Positions 41,706 to 52,939 of a DNA stretch of 64,000 nucleotides are shown one piece after another. The notes under the pieces were generated by a model. The model did not search any database. It saw only the letters and a list, made by a program, of their open reading frames with translations, and was not told the origin of the DNA. Source of the DNA: Chelydra serpentina (lineage: Eukaryota > Chordata > Testudines > Chelydridae); assembly GCA_037349315.1 (NCBI GenBank), contig JBAIAC010000155.1, forward strand, positions 17,501-81,500. Direction: 5' to 3'. A program made the position numbers and the translations under genes. Within the stretch, counting starts at the first letter, position 1; the number at the start of each line of letters is the position of its first letter.

Positions 41706-43150
41706 AACAAAGGACTGTGCTTAAAAAACCCAGGGAACACCTCAAAACCTCAGGAAACTGCAATATCTAAAATTTGATGGCTGCGTTTAATAAATTAAAA
41801 AAAGAAAAGGATGCAAATATGAGCAATTTGAGATCCACTCTCACAAATGAGAGGAAATGCCGGGTAGGCAGGTGGCAAGTAGCCCCAGGACCCGGAGTGC
41901 CGGGTGGGTGCATGGGGGGGGGCCCAGTGGCTCCAGCGCCCAGGGCACCGGCCCCCACACCCTGAGTGCTCAGAGCACCAGAGGCCTGGCCCCCAGAGTT
42001 CAGAGCACTCTGCGTCGCGAGTACCAGCCCCTACCAGCCCCATGGAGTCATGGGCTGCAGGCTGCCCCCCTTAGCCCCTTTGGTATGACCCAGTATGGCC
42101 ATTCTCCTGTTCTTACAAAGTGTGTGAGGGGCATTGAGGATCCAGATGGGGGAAGGCAGGAGAGGGAGCTGGGTGCGGGGGGGAGTCTTGGAGAATTTGA
42201 GCTGCAGTAGCTGAACCAGGGACAACGGGGTGGGGGAATATCTCAGTCCCTTTTCTGTAGGTACGATGAATGCAGCCCCCGCTCCTGGGTCTTCAGGGAC
42301 AGGATATTTCTTTGCAAACTAAAGCTTTTAATCAAAAGGGGTAAAATGAAATGGGCACCCGATGGTGCCAGAGACTAAGGAATGAGAAGCCCCAGGATTC
42401 CTGAGTCCTCATTGACTCTGAAAAGGGATTTATTTAAACTCCCTTTATTTCTATGGCTGGTAAAGTATAAGGACCAAGCGATTTCAGTGGCTCTGACACA
42501 GGGGATGCGGATGCTCTAACCGTACCTCAAACGGAATAATGATTGTATCCCTGAGTCATTAACGGCAGGCAGGTTCCCAAAGGCAATTCCAATGGGTTCC
42601 CTACAATTGGTGATGCTGGGCAGCAGGGGAACCTCTCTGGGTCCCACAGTCAGTTCCCCTCTGTTTTCCATCACTCCGGGTGCTTCTGACTCCTGGGTGA
42701 GGTTTTCCTTGCAAGGTCTGTCTGTGACTCCTTGTGTGTAGGAAGTAAAGAGTGTGGGGCTCTCACTGAACTGAAGGAGGAAAACGGTTGGTTGAGAGAC
42801 CTGGGGGAAGAATAAAAGAGGCTCAGAAGCACGGGTGCTGGAATGGGGGGACAGGGGGCCCTGGCCCCCAACTTTTGAAGGTAGGGGGAATATGCCCTCC
42901 AACTCTTTCCCACTCCTAAGGGTGAGCAACAGCGGGAGAGGGTGGAGAGGAGCAACTGGTGGTTGGCATCTTGTGGAGATGGGGCAGTGTGGGGTTGGGG
43001 ATTGGGGTAGGGGCTCAGGGAAAATGGGTGGGGCCTCAGGGGACAGGGCCATGGTTTGGGTACCTGTGGACCCCACAAGGATGACAAAATATTAGCAGGC
43101 TATTGTTTTAACTACTTGGCCAGTTTGTCTAATGGGCTCATCCCTCTATT
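41706..43150. other. No gene recognised
   Basis: Contains GC-rich text and a 186-codon minus-strand frame (43,076-42,516) that is proline/serine-rich and matches nothing I know. 42,835-42,960 resembles dispersed 'gggtgctggaatggggg' text. Confidence 0.4.
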
Positions 43151-43500
43151 GGCCAGAAACATGGCTAAGCAAAGAGAACAAACCACAAATCCCCCCTGTG
43201 CTTTGGGAGCCAGGTTTGCTGTTTGATTTCTGGATTTCAGGTGACTTCAAACCCAGGCACTGGGTTTATTTACCAGTGTCTCTGGCATTGGCACATTACT
43301 GTCCTTGCAGCTGTGGTGGCCGAGTGGTTAAGACGTTGGAGTCGAAACCCAATAGGTGTTCTCCTGCGCAGGTTTAAATCCTGCTCACAGCGAGGCCTGT
43401 GTTTTAGCCACAGTTTCTAACCAGGGCAATACATCCTGCCAGTTGCCTCGCTGACAGGGGATGCCGACTTTTCTGTAAGGCGCACTGGCAGCGGGTGGGA
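43150..43500. repeat. Inverted-duplication block with tRNA-Ser (partner 60,780-61,060)
   Basis: From 'aacatggctaagcaaagag' through 'ccagtgtctctggcattgg' to the tRNA-Ser, the sequence is present in reverse complement at 61,055-60,780. Separately, 'ttgcctcgctgacagggg' (about 43,443) recurs in direct orientation at about 56,938. Confidence 0.85.
43310..43392 (+). tRNA. tRNA-Ser (CGA)
   Basis: 'gctgtggtggccgagtggt' and 'ttggagtcgaaacccaa' with anticodon CGA, a long variable arm, acceptor GCTGTGG/TCACAGC (last pair G-U) and 'tgtgttttag' terminator. The T loop TTTAAAT and one anticodon-stem mismatch hint at decay. Confidence 0.82.
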
Positions 43501-43897
43501 CGTGGCTGCTGCCGCAGGCCTGGCTTTAACGCCTGGTGCTTCCTCACCTGCTTGGCTGTCTGGGGCCTTCGGTCCCTCCCAGCTGTGGGAGAAGCGGGCT
43601 GGTGGCTCAAAGGGTTTTGCTGGGGCTGTCGGTGAGGGGGAATCGCCGGCTGAGGATGGCTCTGTGGAAGAGCTGAGTTTTGCATGTCATTCCGGCCTGT
43701 GGTCTCCTCTGTCATGTGGCAGTGAGTTCCACAGCTCCCGGGGGAGCTCAGCCTCCTGTACGGAAAAGCCTCCCTGTCTGGGTGAGCTGGTGGGACGCGG
43801 CTGTCAGGAGAAGTCGCGGTGGCAGGAGAAGGGACGATCTCCCTGGTGGAGACGGTTTGGACAGCAGCTGGAGCCTGGCCCTGGGCTCTGTGAGAGG

Positions 43898-45127
43898 AGC
43901 CGGAGCAGGGAGCAGGCGCTGGGGTGACCTGTGGGGCGGAGCAGGGAGCGGGCGCTGGGGTGACCTGTGGGGCAGAGCAGGGAGCGGGCGCTGGGGTGAC
44001 CTGTGGGGCAGAGCAGGGAGCGGGTGCTGGGGTGACCTGTGGGGCAGAGCAGGGAGCGGGTGCTGGGGTGACCTGTGGGGCAGAGCAGGGAGCGGGTGCT
44101 GGGGTGACCTGTGGGGCAGAGCAGGGAGCAGGTGCTGGGGTGACCTGTGGGGCAGAGCAGGGAGCGGGCGCTGGGGTGACCTGTGGGGCAGAGCAGGGAG
44201 CGGGTGCTGGGGTGACCTGTGGGGCAGAGCAGGGAGCGGGTGCTGGGGTGACCTGTGGGGCAGAGCAGGGAGCGGGCGCTGGGGTGACCTGTGGGGCAGA
44301 GCAGGGAGCGGGTGCTGGGGTGACCTGTGGGGCGGAGCAGGGAGCGGGTGCTGGGGTGACCTGTGGGGCAGAGCAGGGAGCGGGTGCTGGGGTGACCTGT
44401 GGGGCGGAGCAGGGAGCGGGTGCTGGGGTGACCTGTGGGGCGGAGCAGGGAGCGGGTGCTGGGGTGACCTGTGGGGCGGAGCAGGGAGCGGGTGCTGGGG
44501 TGACCTGTGGGGCAGAGCAGGGAGCGGGTGCTGGGGTGACCCGTGGGGCAGAGCAGGGAGCGGGTGCTGGGGTGACCTGTGGGGCAGAGCAGGGAGCGGG
44601 CGCTGGGGTGACCTGTGGGGCAGAGCAGGGAGCGGGTGCTGGGGTGACCTGTGGGGCAGAGCAGGGAGCGGGCGCTGGGGTGACCTGTGGGGCGGAGCAG
44701 GGAGCGGGCGCTGGGGTGACCTGTGGGGCGGAGCAGGGAGCGGGTGCTGGGGTGACCCGTGGGGCGGAGCAGGGAGCGGGTGCTGGGGTGACCTGTGGGG
44801 CAGAGCAGGGAGCGGGTGCTGGGGTGACCCGTGGGGCGGAGCAGGGAGCGGGTGCTGGGGTGACCTGTGGGGCAGAGCAGGGAGCGGGCGCTGGGGTGAC
44901 CCGTGGGGCGGAGCAGGGAGCGGGTGCTGGGGTGACCTGTGGGGCGGAGCAGGGAGCGGGTGCTGGGGTGACCCGTGGGGCGGAGCAGGGAGCGGGTGCT
45001 GGGGTGACCTGTGGGGCAGAGCAGGGAGCGGGCGCTGGGGTGACCCGTGGGGCGGAGCAGGGAGCGGGTGCTGGGGTGACCTGTGGGGCAGAGCAGGGAG
45101 CGGGTGCTGGGGTGACCCGTGGGGCAG
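43898..45127. repeat. 36-bp minisatellite, about 34 units
   Basis: The unit begins 'gagcagggagcgggtgctg' and ends 'gtgacctgtggggca', 36 bp. Substitutions are mostly transitions (gcg/gtg, gca/gcg, ctg/ccg). The right half alternates 'acctgt' and 'acccgt' units. Long frames occur in several phases, including a 717-codon minus-strand frame (45,557-43,404), because the period is a multiple of three. Confidence 0.96.
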
Positions 45128-45731
45128 ATTGAACCAGCTGGAGCTGCTCAGGGCGTGTCGGTCCATCCCCAGCTGCAGGAAGGAGCCGTAGATCTCGCAG
45201 AGAGGTGGGGGCAGGGCCGTCCTTAGCCATGGGCAGAACAGACGGGCACGTAGGGCACCGCTCTGCCTGGGGCACCAGACACTCTGCCGGGAGCCGGGAG
45301 GGACGGGAAGCCGTGGGGCAGGTAAGAGCAGCGCTGGGTCCTAGAGAGAGCCCAATGCGCTGCCTGCAGCACAGTCTGGGGACGGGATTGGCTGCTGGGG
45401 TCTCTGGGAAGGGGGGGAGGAGCTCACCTGTGAGTGTGACTCTCCCCCGGCGTGAGGGGAGGCAGGCTGGGCGGCTCTGGCAGTGTCCTTTGTTGCCCCC
45501 CATAATGTCCATTCTTCTCCCCCCCCCTACAGAGCACCCCCCTTTCCCCCCCCCCACGGAGCACCCCTCTCTCCCCCCTCCCCTCCGGCAGGGCTGGGTT
45601 GGGTGAGGGGCTGAGGGGGGGGGGCTGCGTGCTGAGGAAGTAAAAATGAAATTAAGTCACTTCCTCGGCAGCCAGCCCAAGCAACAGGGGCCGGCTGGAA
45701 TTACCACCCCCAGCTGGCTGGGCTGGGGACA

Positions 45732-45980
45732 GGGTGACCACAGAGCATGTGTGAAAAACCAGGACAGGGGGTGGGTGGGGTGACCAGATGTCCCACTTGT
45801 ATAGGGACAGTCCCAATTTTAGGGTCTTTTTTTTATATAGGCTCCTGTTACCCCCCATCCCCATCTCGATTTTCCACCCTTGCTGTCTGGTCACCCTAGG
45901 TGGGGGGTAATTGGTGCCTATATAAGACAAAGCCCCAAATAGCGGAAGTGGCCCTAGAAAATCAGGACATCTGGTCACCC
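45732..45980. mobile_element. TA-type MITE interrupted by a second copy
   Basis: The outer copy starts 'gggtgaccacagagcatg', breaks at about 45,777, resumes 'ggtggggggtaattggtgc' at 45,899 and ends 'catctggtcaccc' at 45,980. The inner copy (45,778-45,896, opposite orientation) runs from 'gggtgaccagatgtccc' to 'gtctggtcaccc'. A MITE nested in its own family. Confidence 0.75.
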
Positions 45981-46899
45981 TCGCTGGGGAGCGTCTCTCC
46001 CCCGGGCTGGCAGTGATCCACCTCATCCGGGGGGAGCTGCGCAGGGCAGGATGAGCGGCTGTGGGTCCGTGGGTGCCCGTCCCTGAGATCAGACGCTGGG
46101 CTAACTTCCCCATGGTCCGTGGGGCTGGCGGTGGTGCCCAGTGGCCTGTGATCGGACCTGAGGGTTTGCTGCTGCTGTTGCCGCTCTGCTCCCCAAGAGA
46201 TGGATCTGGGGGCCCTGCAGCTTTCACCGATCTCCTCCTCTCCGGCAGCTGTTGGACCCGCAAGCCGGGGGGTGAGCCCAGCACGGAAGCAGGACTGTGT
46301 TGCCATTTACATGGTCATTTAACAACTTTGTTTGCCAAAAACGCTTGCCAACAATCCTGAATCCAATTTCAATATTTTAAAAAAATCAATATCTTAGCCA
46401 CAAACAGAAAATTCAGTTGTTGCCAATTATTTGTGACAAGTTTGGTTTGGGGCAGGGACTGGGCCAGTTTTCATCAGAGAAACAAAAAATGTTGACTGGC
46501 TTCCCTCTAGCCCAGTTACTGCTCTTCTATGGGAAGCACATTGCCCTGCCTAGCCAGCAGGCGGGACAATTCTAGGGGGGCACAGCAATGGGGGGGGCAT
46601 GGCCCCATCAGTTTTAAAAGGAGGGCTCTGCTGTTCCCATGGATACCTCTCATGTCACCGTGGTTCTGCTGCAGCCCCAGGTAAGCAATGGGTTCGGGTT
46701 GCTGGTTAAAGATTTCCTCTTTCTCCATCCCCGCCCCACGGGTCCAGCCTGCAGGAGGGCAGGGCTGGCCCGAGAGCCGTGTTAACATCATCCTGTCTAC
46801 ACTGCGGGGTTAGCAGATTGTCCCTACCTGTGCACACAGCGAGCTGGACGCATCGTTCTCAGGGCAGAGGCTAGTCAGGCGCGGGAGGAGACCACACCC

Positions 46900-47880
46900 T
46901 CAGCCATCTCGGAGAGACCTGGGGACTAAGGGTCTGAAGAAGCTCTCAAGGACTAATTTTTTAAAATAATTTTTATCAATGAATTGGGAGATAACATCCA
47001 ATCACTGGTGGTAAGATTGGTGGGTGACAAAATACCGGCAGAGCGGTAATTACTGATGAGGAGAGGGCAGTGATACAGAGCGATCTGGCTCATTCGGCAA
47101 GCTGGGCCCATTCAAAGGAAACAAGTTTGACCAGAGGCAAATGCAAAGTCCGATACCTAGCAACAAGGCATGCCGGCCACACCTACAGAATGGGGAAGTG
47201 TATCCAGGAAAGCAGTGACTGTGGAAAGGATTGAGGGCCATAGTGGAGAAGCCGCTCAACATGAGCTCCCAGTGTGGTGAACAGGGCTAAAGCCATCATG
47301 AGACGTTTGAGCAGAGCCGTGAGTAGGATGGGGCGGCGGGGACACAGCATCAGAGAGGCTGATATTGGAATACTGCATCCAGTTTTGGTGTCCTCATTTG
47401 AAAAAGATGTTGAGAAATAGGAGCTGGGGCAGCAAAGAGCCACCAAATGTTCTGAGGTCTGGAGAAAAATGCCTTCGAGTGAGCTATTGAAAGAGCTCCA
47501 CTTGTTTAGCTTATCAAAAGAAGATTGAAAGGTGACTTCATTGAAGTGCTGAAGTTCCTTAATGGAGAGAAAATATTGGGTATTAAAGGGCTCTTTAATC
47601 TAGCAGAGAAAGGCATAACGAGACCCAATGGCTGGAAGGTAAAAAGAGACAAATTACAAATCAGGGAGGATTATTCAACAGCGAGGATGATTCACCACAG
47701 GAACAAGGTACCAAGGGAAGTGGTGGATTCTCCATCTCTTGATGTCATTTAATGAAGACTAGATGCCTTTCTAGAATGTGTTTGCCCAACAAGTAGCTCT
47801 TGTGGTACACAGGAGGCCTGTGAGATGCAGGGGGTCAGATTAGATGCTCTAATGGTCTCTTCTGACCGTAAAGTCTACTA
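46900..47880 (+). mobile_element. Old CR1-like LINE 3' fragment (plus)
   Basis: Decayed LINE text with 'gaatactgcatccagtttt', 'gtaccaagggaagtggtgg' (frame piece VPREVVDSPSLDV) and the 3' end 'taatggtctcttctgaccg'. Parts occur in reverse complement at 58,090-58,440, which joins the 5' and 3' ends and lacks the middle. Confidence 0.75.
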
Positions 47881-47999
47881 ATTTCTGAAAAAGTGAGTGT
47901 AGCATTGGGAGCAGCCTCTGATGTTTTACTGTCTAGCCGGCTTGCTTCCTAGAATGAACACTCATTGAGTGGGGTGATCCCCAGGGAGTCGCTCAAACC

Positions 48000-48660
48000 T
48001 CCCAAGTGTCTGGCCAGCGGCAGGACATTAGCACTGCAGGGGAGGGGGTGGGTGAGGCAGTGACATCACAAAGGCCTTTTGTAGGACCTCGGCCTATTGG
48101 TCAAAGGTGGTGGGAGGCGGTGACCTCACAGAGAGATGCTGACATCAGCCAGGCCAGGCCAGGCCAGGGGCGCAGGGCCAGGGAAACCTCGGAGACCCCC
48201 GTGGCTTTGCTTCAGCAAGTCTCCTTGTCGAGGTCTCTCGGAGGACTGAGAGAGTATTAGGGTTCACGGACGTGAGCGCCAGGAGGAACCTCTTTGGAGT
48301 TTTCTCCTTTCCTTTTACGGACTTTCCTAGAAAACAGACGTCCCTGGTTAGACGGTAAGAGCCTCCGAGAGGTTTGGAACCTGTTCAGTCTGATCCATCT
48401 GGTGCCAGCTGAATTCTAGGCATGGAAAACAGTAGCTTCAGGTGGCAGAATTTTATTCCCCACTTGGGATTTTGTCCCTCAGAATCACTGGGGACATTAG
48501 GGTTTGTCCTTTTTGTTTGACCTTTTCCTCCATCCCTCCCTCCTTTCTCTTCATCTCTTACTTCTTTTGTCCTTTCCCCTGTTCCCCTCCCACCACCAGG
48601 AGAGGTGTAGGGGTGTGTGGGGTGTGTTTGTGTGGGTGGAGGGGTGTGTGACAGTGTACC
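48000..48660. repeat. Inverted-duplication block (partner 59,785-60,400)
   Basis: 'gtctggccagcggcaggac' through 'ccctcccaccaccaggag' is present in reverse complement 12 kb to the right with high identity. It contains no recognised gene. A '(ta)n' tract and an 'accccataaggctttatgg' palindrome follow at 48,655-48,710. Confidence 0.85.
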
Positions 48661-49054
48661 CCATAAGGCTTTATGGGGAGTTGCGTATAAATATATATAT
48701 AATATATATACCCGGTGTCACTGTTGCTCTCTGAGAGAGACGCTGTGTGCATTACCCCACCTGGCCACCCACTGTCACTGGGGGTCCCTCAGCACCATCT
48801 GCTGTGTGGGGTGGTGGAAAGCCCCAAAGGGCCCATTGTACCCCTGGGGAGGGGGAAGCCCAAGGGGCCCGCTGCCACTCTGGCCACTGCAGGGGAAGCC
48901 CCAGGGGGCCTGTAGGGCCGGGCTCTGCTGGGTGTTTATTCCTTCCTGTCATTGCTGTGGAAGTGTAAACAGAGAGAATTTGCTCCTCTTTTCTATGTGG
49001 AACAAAAGAAGGTGGCTGAAACATTTCCAGGGCTGTAAGTAATACAACAGAAGC

Positions 49055-49126
49055 TAGCAGAGGATGGTTTCGATCCATCGACCTCTGGGTTATGGGCCCA
49101 GCACGCTTCCGCTGCGCCACTCTGCT
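49055..49126 (-). tRNA. tRNA-iMet (CAT), intact
   Basis: Complement agcagagtggcgcagcgga ... gctgggcccataacccag ... gatcgaaaccatc ... ctgcta. This is the canonical vertebrate initiator sequence in all arms. The immediate 3' flank lacks T4, unlike the other iMet copies. Left arm of the 49-kb palindrome. Confidence 0.95.
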
Positions 49127-49219
49127 CTGTGTGCTTGTGGGTGTGTTTGTGTGTCTGTGAGTAATATTTTAAAATAATGCAAAATTTATTTGTCAATAAA
49201 TAAAAGTGGAGCCTCCATA

Positions 49220-49340
49220 GGGTGACCAGATGTCCCGATTTTATACGGACAGTCCCGATTTTGGGGTCTTTATTTTTATATAGGCTCCTCTTAACCCCCA
49301 CCCCCTGTCCCGATTTTTCACACGTGCTGTCTGGTCACCC
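49220..49340. mobile_element. TA-flanked MITE copy (left palindrome arm)
   Basis: GGGTGACCAGA...TCTGGTCACCC, flanked by TA on both sides (49,218-49,219; 49,341-49,342). Internal text 'tttttatataggctcctct'. The partner in the right arm is about 49,545-49,667, truncated at its outer left end. Confidence 0.85.
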
Positions 49341-49844
49341 TAATCCTCCAGCATGGCAGTGGGGAGCACAGGCTACCGGATGCACAGAGATGGGAGATCA
49401 CCCTGCAGCCCCCTCCCCTGGGACACAGACCCAGTGGTGAGGCGTCACCTTTCTGCAATGACATGCCCGCGTTGTTGGGGAGGGACACATGACCACGCTT
49501 GTGGCTTCCCTTTGCTTCCCCATAAGAAAGTCATTTTTTTGCAGGGGAACAAAAAAATCTGCGGGGCGGGGGCGGGGGGACTGGGGGTGGGAGTTAAGAG
49601 GAGCCTATATACAAAAAAGACCCAAAAATCAGGACTGTCCCTATAAAATCGGCACATCTGGTCACCCTATGCTGGCTCCACATTTATTTATTGACAAATA
49701 AAAATATTGTGCATAATTTTTTATTTTATTTTATTTTATTTTATTTTATTTTATTTTTTGGGCAGAATCCCTTCAGGAGTAAAACCTACTTGGCCAAACT
49801 CAGCTGCCCTGTGAATAGATGCTGCAGACACATTTCACACACAG

Positions 49845-49916
49845 AGCAGAGTGGTGCAGCGGCAGCGTGCTGGGCCCATAATCCAGAAGTCGATGGATCG
49901 AAACCATCCTCTTCTA
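49845..49916 (+). pseudogene. tRNA-iMet copy with substitutions
   Basis: Same as the left-arm gene except for changes including ggtgcagc, ataatccagaag and cctcttcta. The last breaks an acceptor pair. Anticodon CAT is kept and 'tttctctttta' follows. Possibly transcribed but structurally weaker. Confidence 0.8.
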
Positions 49917-50245
49917 GTTTCTCTTTTATTACTTACAGCCCTGGAAATGATTCAGCCGCCTTTATTTGTTCCGCATAAAAAAGAGGAGTAAATTCTCTCT
50001 GGTTACACTTCCACAGCGATGACAGGAAGGAATAAACACCCAGCAGAGCCCGGCCCCACAGGCCCCCCGGGGCTTCCCCTGCAGTGGCCAGAGTGGCAGC
50101 GGGCCCCTGGGGCTTCCCCCTCCCCAGTGGTACAATGGGAGCTTTGGGGCTTTCCACCACCCCACACAGTAGATGGTGCTGAGGGACCCCCGGGCTCCCA
50201 TGCCCCCAAGATTCAGGGGCCATGATTTATACTATCAGTTAGGAA

Positions 50246-50398
50246 GGAGGGATAGCTCAGTGGTTTGAGCATTGGCCTGCTAAATTCAGCGTTCTGAGTT
50301 CAATCCTTGAGGGGGCCATTTGGGGCAAAAATCTGTCAGGGGGCAGTACTTGGTCCTGCCAGTGAAAGCAGGGCTCAAAGTCCTTTCAGCTCTATGAG
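50246..50398 (+). repeat. Cryptodiran tRNA-Lys-derived SINE (plus)
   Basis: 'gggatagctcagtggtttg', 'agcattggcctgctaaat', B box 'gagttcaatccttgaggg', then 'gggggccatttggggcaaa' and tail 'tcctttcagctctatgag'. It sits in the right palindrome arm and is absent from the left, so it inserted after the duplication. Confidence 0.85.
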
Positions 50399-50498
50399 AG
50401 AGGCATATCTCCACGTGGGTAATGCAGCGTCTCTCTCGGAGAGCAACAGTGACACTAGGTGGCTTTCCTCTCATAGCGGGTGGGGAAAGTGGCAGCAG

Positions 50499-50589
50499 CC
50501 CTTCGAGAGATCAACGGGTAAAGCAAAGGGCTGGAGCCGGAGCTCAGGAAGTCAACCTTCTCTTGCCCTTCTGAGTCCAGCTTGAAGGG
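50499..50589 (+). pseudogene. tRNA-Tyr-like relic with intron, copy 1
   Basis: 'ccttcgagagatcaacggg' then 'taaagcaaagggctggag' resembles the 5' half of tRNA-Tyr. 'gagtccagcttgaaggg' resembles its 3' end, with about 20 nt of intron-like sequence between. The GTA anticodon is replaced (ctggag). Acceptor ends still pair. Related copies are at 52,683 and 63,332. Confidence 0.55.
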
Positions 50590-50760
50590 GAGCTTCTTTT
50601 CCTTTCCCTTGCTGAGAAAGAGCAAGAGAAGAAGGAAAGCCCAGGTGGGCACAAGCCCCCACTGTCTTTTCCTGCTGGGGAGCCTGACAGGAGGGACTCG
50701 TGGTGGGTAAAGGTACCCCTGCGCTTCGAGAAAACAGCCCAACCCTGCACACAAAGCACA

Positions 50761-50832
50761 TGCCAAAGCCTGGGATTGAACCTGGGACCTCTAGAACTTC
50801 AATCTAACACTTTCCCCACTAACTACTTCTGC
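50761..50832 (-). pseudogene. tRNA-Phe (GAA) pseudogene
   Basis: The complement has 'gcagaagtagttagtgggg', 'agattgaagttctagaggt' and 'caggttcaatcccagg'. Anticodon GAA is kept, but the D arm and acceptor are damaged. An inverted paralogue of the gene at 52,430. Confidence 0.75.
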
Positions 50833-50839
50833 ACCTTTT

Positions 50840-51745
50840 TGACCTGCTGCTTCTCTGGCCGGGATGTTTTTTTCAGCCATGGCACACAAAAAAGGACGTC
50901 ATTGCGAGCGGCCCATGGAGGGAAGATGAATTTTTTTTCCTGCCTTGCTCAGCTTGACTTGCTTCCTCACCCCATTCCTGCCTTAGTTCCTGGGTTACCT
51001 GGACAGGGTAAAAACCTGTGGTGCTCACAGACCACCACATGCATTGACCTCCCCTCAGGCAGGGATGTTATAGGCCCTGGATCACCTGCCCCCTATAGCC
51101 TGGATCTCCAACACACCCAGGCCCAACTGGGTAGCCGCTCTTGCAATCCCTCTATGGGAGAATTGGGAGCCATACTCTCCCAGTGGCAATATTTCAGAGG
51201 TGGGTACAGACTTTGTGACAGAAAGCCTGGGGCTTGTCTCTGCACCTCCCCTATCCGGAAGAACAGAGGCTGAGGGGGCACAAGGGCAAAAGGTGACAAA
51301 CAGGCCCGAACAGGAGAGATTTTCTTTGTGTTACAATTCATCAAAATCTCATCCCTGAAAAGCTCCAAAGGGGTGTAGCTCAGCCCCCCAACCACTCAGC
51401 GCGCTGCCGTAGATAATCCTGCCACAGAGACTGCTGGCTCCCTGCTCCTCTCCCTCCCCAATGGGGATTTTCACATGTAGAAAGGAGGGTTTGGGGAGCA
51501 AAGATTGAGAGGGTGTCGGGGGGCTCAAAGGATAGGCAGCGCTCTGGGCTCTGCTTGAGAGATCCTGGCATAGGGGCCGGTGAGGGAGGAAGGATTGTAG
51601 ATTTGTGGTGTCTGACCTGCACTCTGCAGAGGAGGTGATAAGTGAAGGGGCATTTTTGATTCCTCCCCCCTCAGTGTCCCCTGGGATGGAATTCTAGGGT
51701 CCATGGGGCCAAAGAAGTGGGCAAAGCCATCGGGTTAATGAAAAC
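50840..51745. other. Inverted-duplication remainder, no gene recognised
   Basis: 50,840-51,010 ('ctgcttctctggccgggat', 'aaaaaaggacgtcattgcg') is the reverse complement of about 52,265-52,410. The rest to 51,745 shows no recognised features. Confidence 0.5.
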
Positions 51746-51748
51746 CAG

Positions 51749-51842
51749 TACCCCAGGTGAGGCTCGAACTCACAACCCCAGCATGTCTCTGTTCATCACT
51801 GCTGTATAAGTACTGTGCGCTAACCCATTGCGCCACTGGAGC
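51749..51842 (-). tRNA. tRNA-Ile (TAT) with intron
   Basis: The complement reads gctccagtggcgcaatggg, 'cagtacttatacagcagtg' with anticodon TAT, then an intron of about 20 nt before the anticodon-stem 3' strand 'tgctg', then 'gagttcgagcctcacc'. The acceptor has only wobble changes. 'tactggttttcatt' gives a T4 terminator. Intron position and length fit vertebrate tRNA-Ile(UAU) genes. Confidence 0.88.
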
Positions 51843-52429
51843 CCTTGTTCAAAGCTGTTCTCCCCGTCCCCCAGGCTGACAGAGGCAAGGATTGACTCCA
51901 AACAATGCTAAGTGGAGTTGAGAGAGGGGAGAGCCAAGTGCTGGTACTTGATGGGCTGGGCTCTTCTTAAGGGGCCCAGGCACCATTTGACCCTTTTGGT
52001 CTTCGCTGTGTAACAACCGAGCTGATTGAGACTCAATTTCGAGTCTTCCTGCAGCCCAACAGATCTGAGATCACTGATCACCAGGTCTCAGCATTAGTCC
52101 TGCTTGGGGACAGTGTCTCTGATGTAAGAAACTGCCAGGAGGTGAAGCCGGGAGAACAGGGTGGGGCGGCAAGTGGCAGCAGGACTCTTGCTGCCGGGGT
52201 CTAGCTGCCCAAATTCCTCCCCGTGCCGCTGGGCCCCAGTCGCCTGCAGCCACCAGGTAACCCAGGAACTAAGGCAGGAATGGGGTGAGGGAGAAAGTCA
52301 AGCTGAGCAAGGCAGGAAAAAATCATTTTGCCTCCATGGGCCGCTCACAATGACGTCCTTTTTGTGTGCCATGACTGACAAAAACATCTCGGACAGAGAA
52401 GCAGCAGGCCAGTAAAGTGTCCTGTAGGG

Positions 52430-52502
52430 GCCGAAGTAGCTCAGTTGGGAGAGTGTAAGACTGAAGATCTAAAGGTCCGTGGTTCAATCCCAGGCTTCGG
52501 CA
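52430..52502 (+). tRNA. tRNA-Phe (GAA)
   Basis: 'gccgaagtagctcagttgg', 'agactgaagatctaaagg' and 'gtggttcaatcccagg', acceptor GCCGAAG/CTTCGGC perfect, anticodon GAA. One T-stem mismatch; no T4 close by. It begins the Phe-Tyr-Val module. Confidence 0.88.
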
Positions 52503-52682
52503 TGCTCTTTGGTCCCTTTGTGTGCAGGGTTGGGCTGTTTTCTCGAAGTGCAGTGGTACCTCTACCCAGCACGAGTCCCTCATTTCAGGCTCCCTAGCAG
52601 GGAAAGACAGTGGGGCGTTGTGCCCACCTGGGCTTTCGTTCTTCTCTTGCTCTTTCTCAGCAAGGGGAAGGAAAAGACGCTC

Positions 52683-52772
52683 TCCTTCAAGCTGGACTCA
52701 CAAGGGCAAGAGAAGGTCGACTTCCTGAGCTCCGGCTCCAGCCCTTTGCTCTACCAGTTGATCTCTCGAAGG
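52683..52772 (-). pseudogene. tRNA-Tyr-like relic with intron, copy 2
   Basis: The complement reads 'ccttcgagagatcaactgg' then 'tagagcaaagggctggag', ending 'gagtccagcttgaagga'. It keeps the best tRNA-Tyr-like D arm of the three copies (ctggtagagc). It lacks the GTA anticodon and a proper T loop. Confidence 0.55.
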
Positions 52773-52851
52773 GCTGCCGCCACTTTCTCCAGGTTCGCCC
52801 ATCGGTGTGTGCCAGCGTGAGCACCAGCCAAGTGGGCGGCATTCGAAGGAA

Positions 52852-52924
52852 GTTTCTGTAGTGTAGTGGTTATCACGTTTGCCTAACACGCAACAGGTCC
52901 TTGGTTCGAAACCAGGCAGAAACA
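52852..52924 (+). tRNA. tRNA-Val (AAC)
   Basis: 'gtttctgtagtgtagtggt', 'tgcctaacacgcaac' (anticodon AAC) and 'ttggttcgaaaccagg'. The acceptor GTTTCTG/CAGAAAC is perfect. 'taactttttccc' follows as terminator. One anticodon-stem pair is lost. Confidence 0.92.
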
Positions 52925-52939
52925 TGACAATTAACTTTT

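Larger units (their letters stand above)
48710..50465. repeat. Palindrome with an iMet tRNA in each arm
   Basis: The left arm (48,710-49,340) and right arm (49,560-50,465) are reverse complements through the '(c)tctctgagagagacgctg' end, the 'aaagccccaaagggcccat' region, 'ttattccttcctgtcattg', the iMet gene, 'atttatttgtcaataaata' and a TA-type MITE. The right arm is longer because a SINE (50,246-50,398) is inserted. The spacer is about 220 bp. A (tttta)n tract lies at about 49,710-49,760. Confidence 0.88.

Noticed and set aside
42516..43076. 186-codon minus-strand ORF
   Set aside because: Low-complexity Pro/Ser composition, no recognisable domain, and overlaps dispersed repeat text.
43680..45191. 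Plus-strand Gly/Trp-rich and Cys/Gly-rich ORFs (up to 503 codons)
   Set aside because: Alternative phases of the 36-bp minisatellite.
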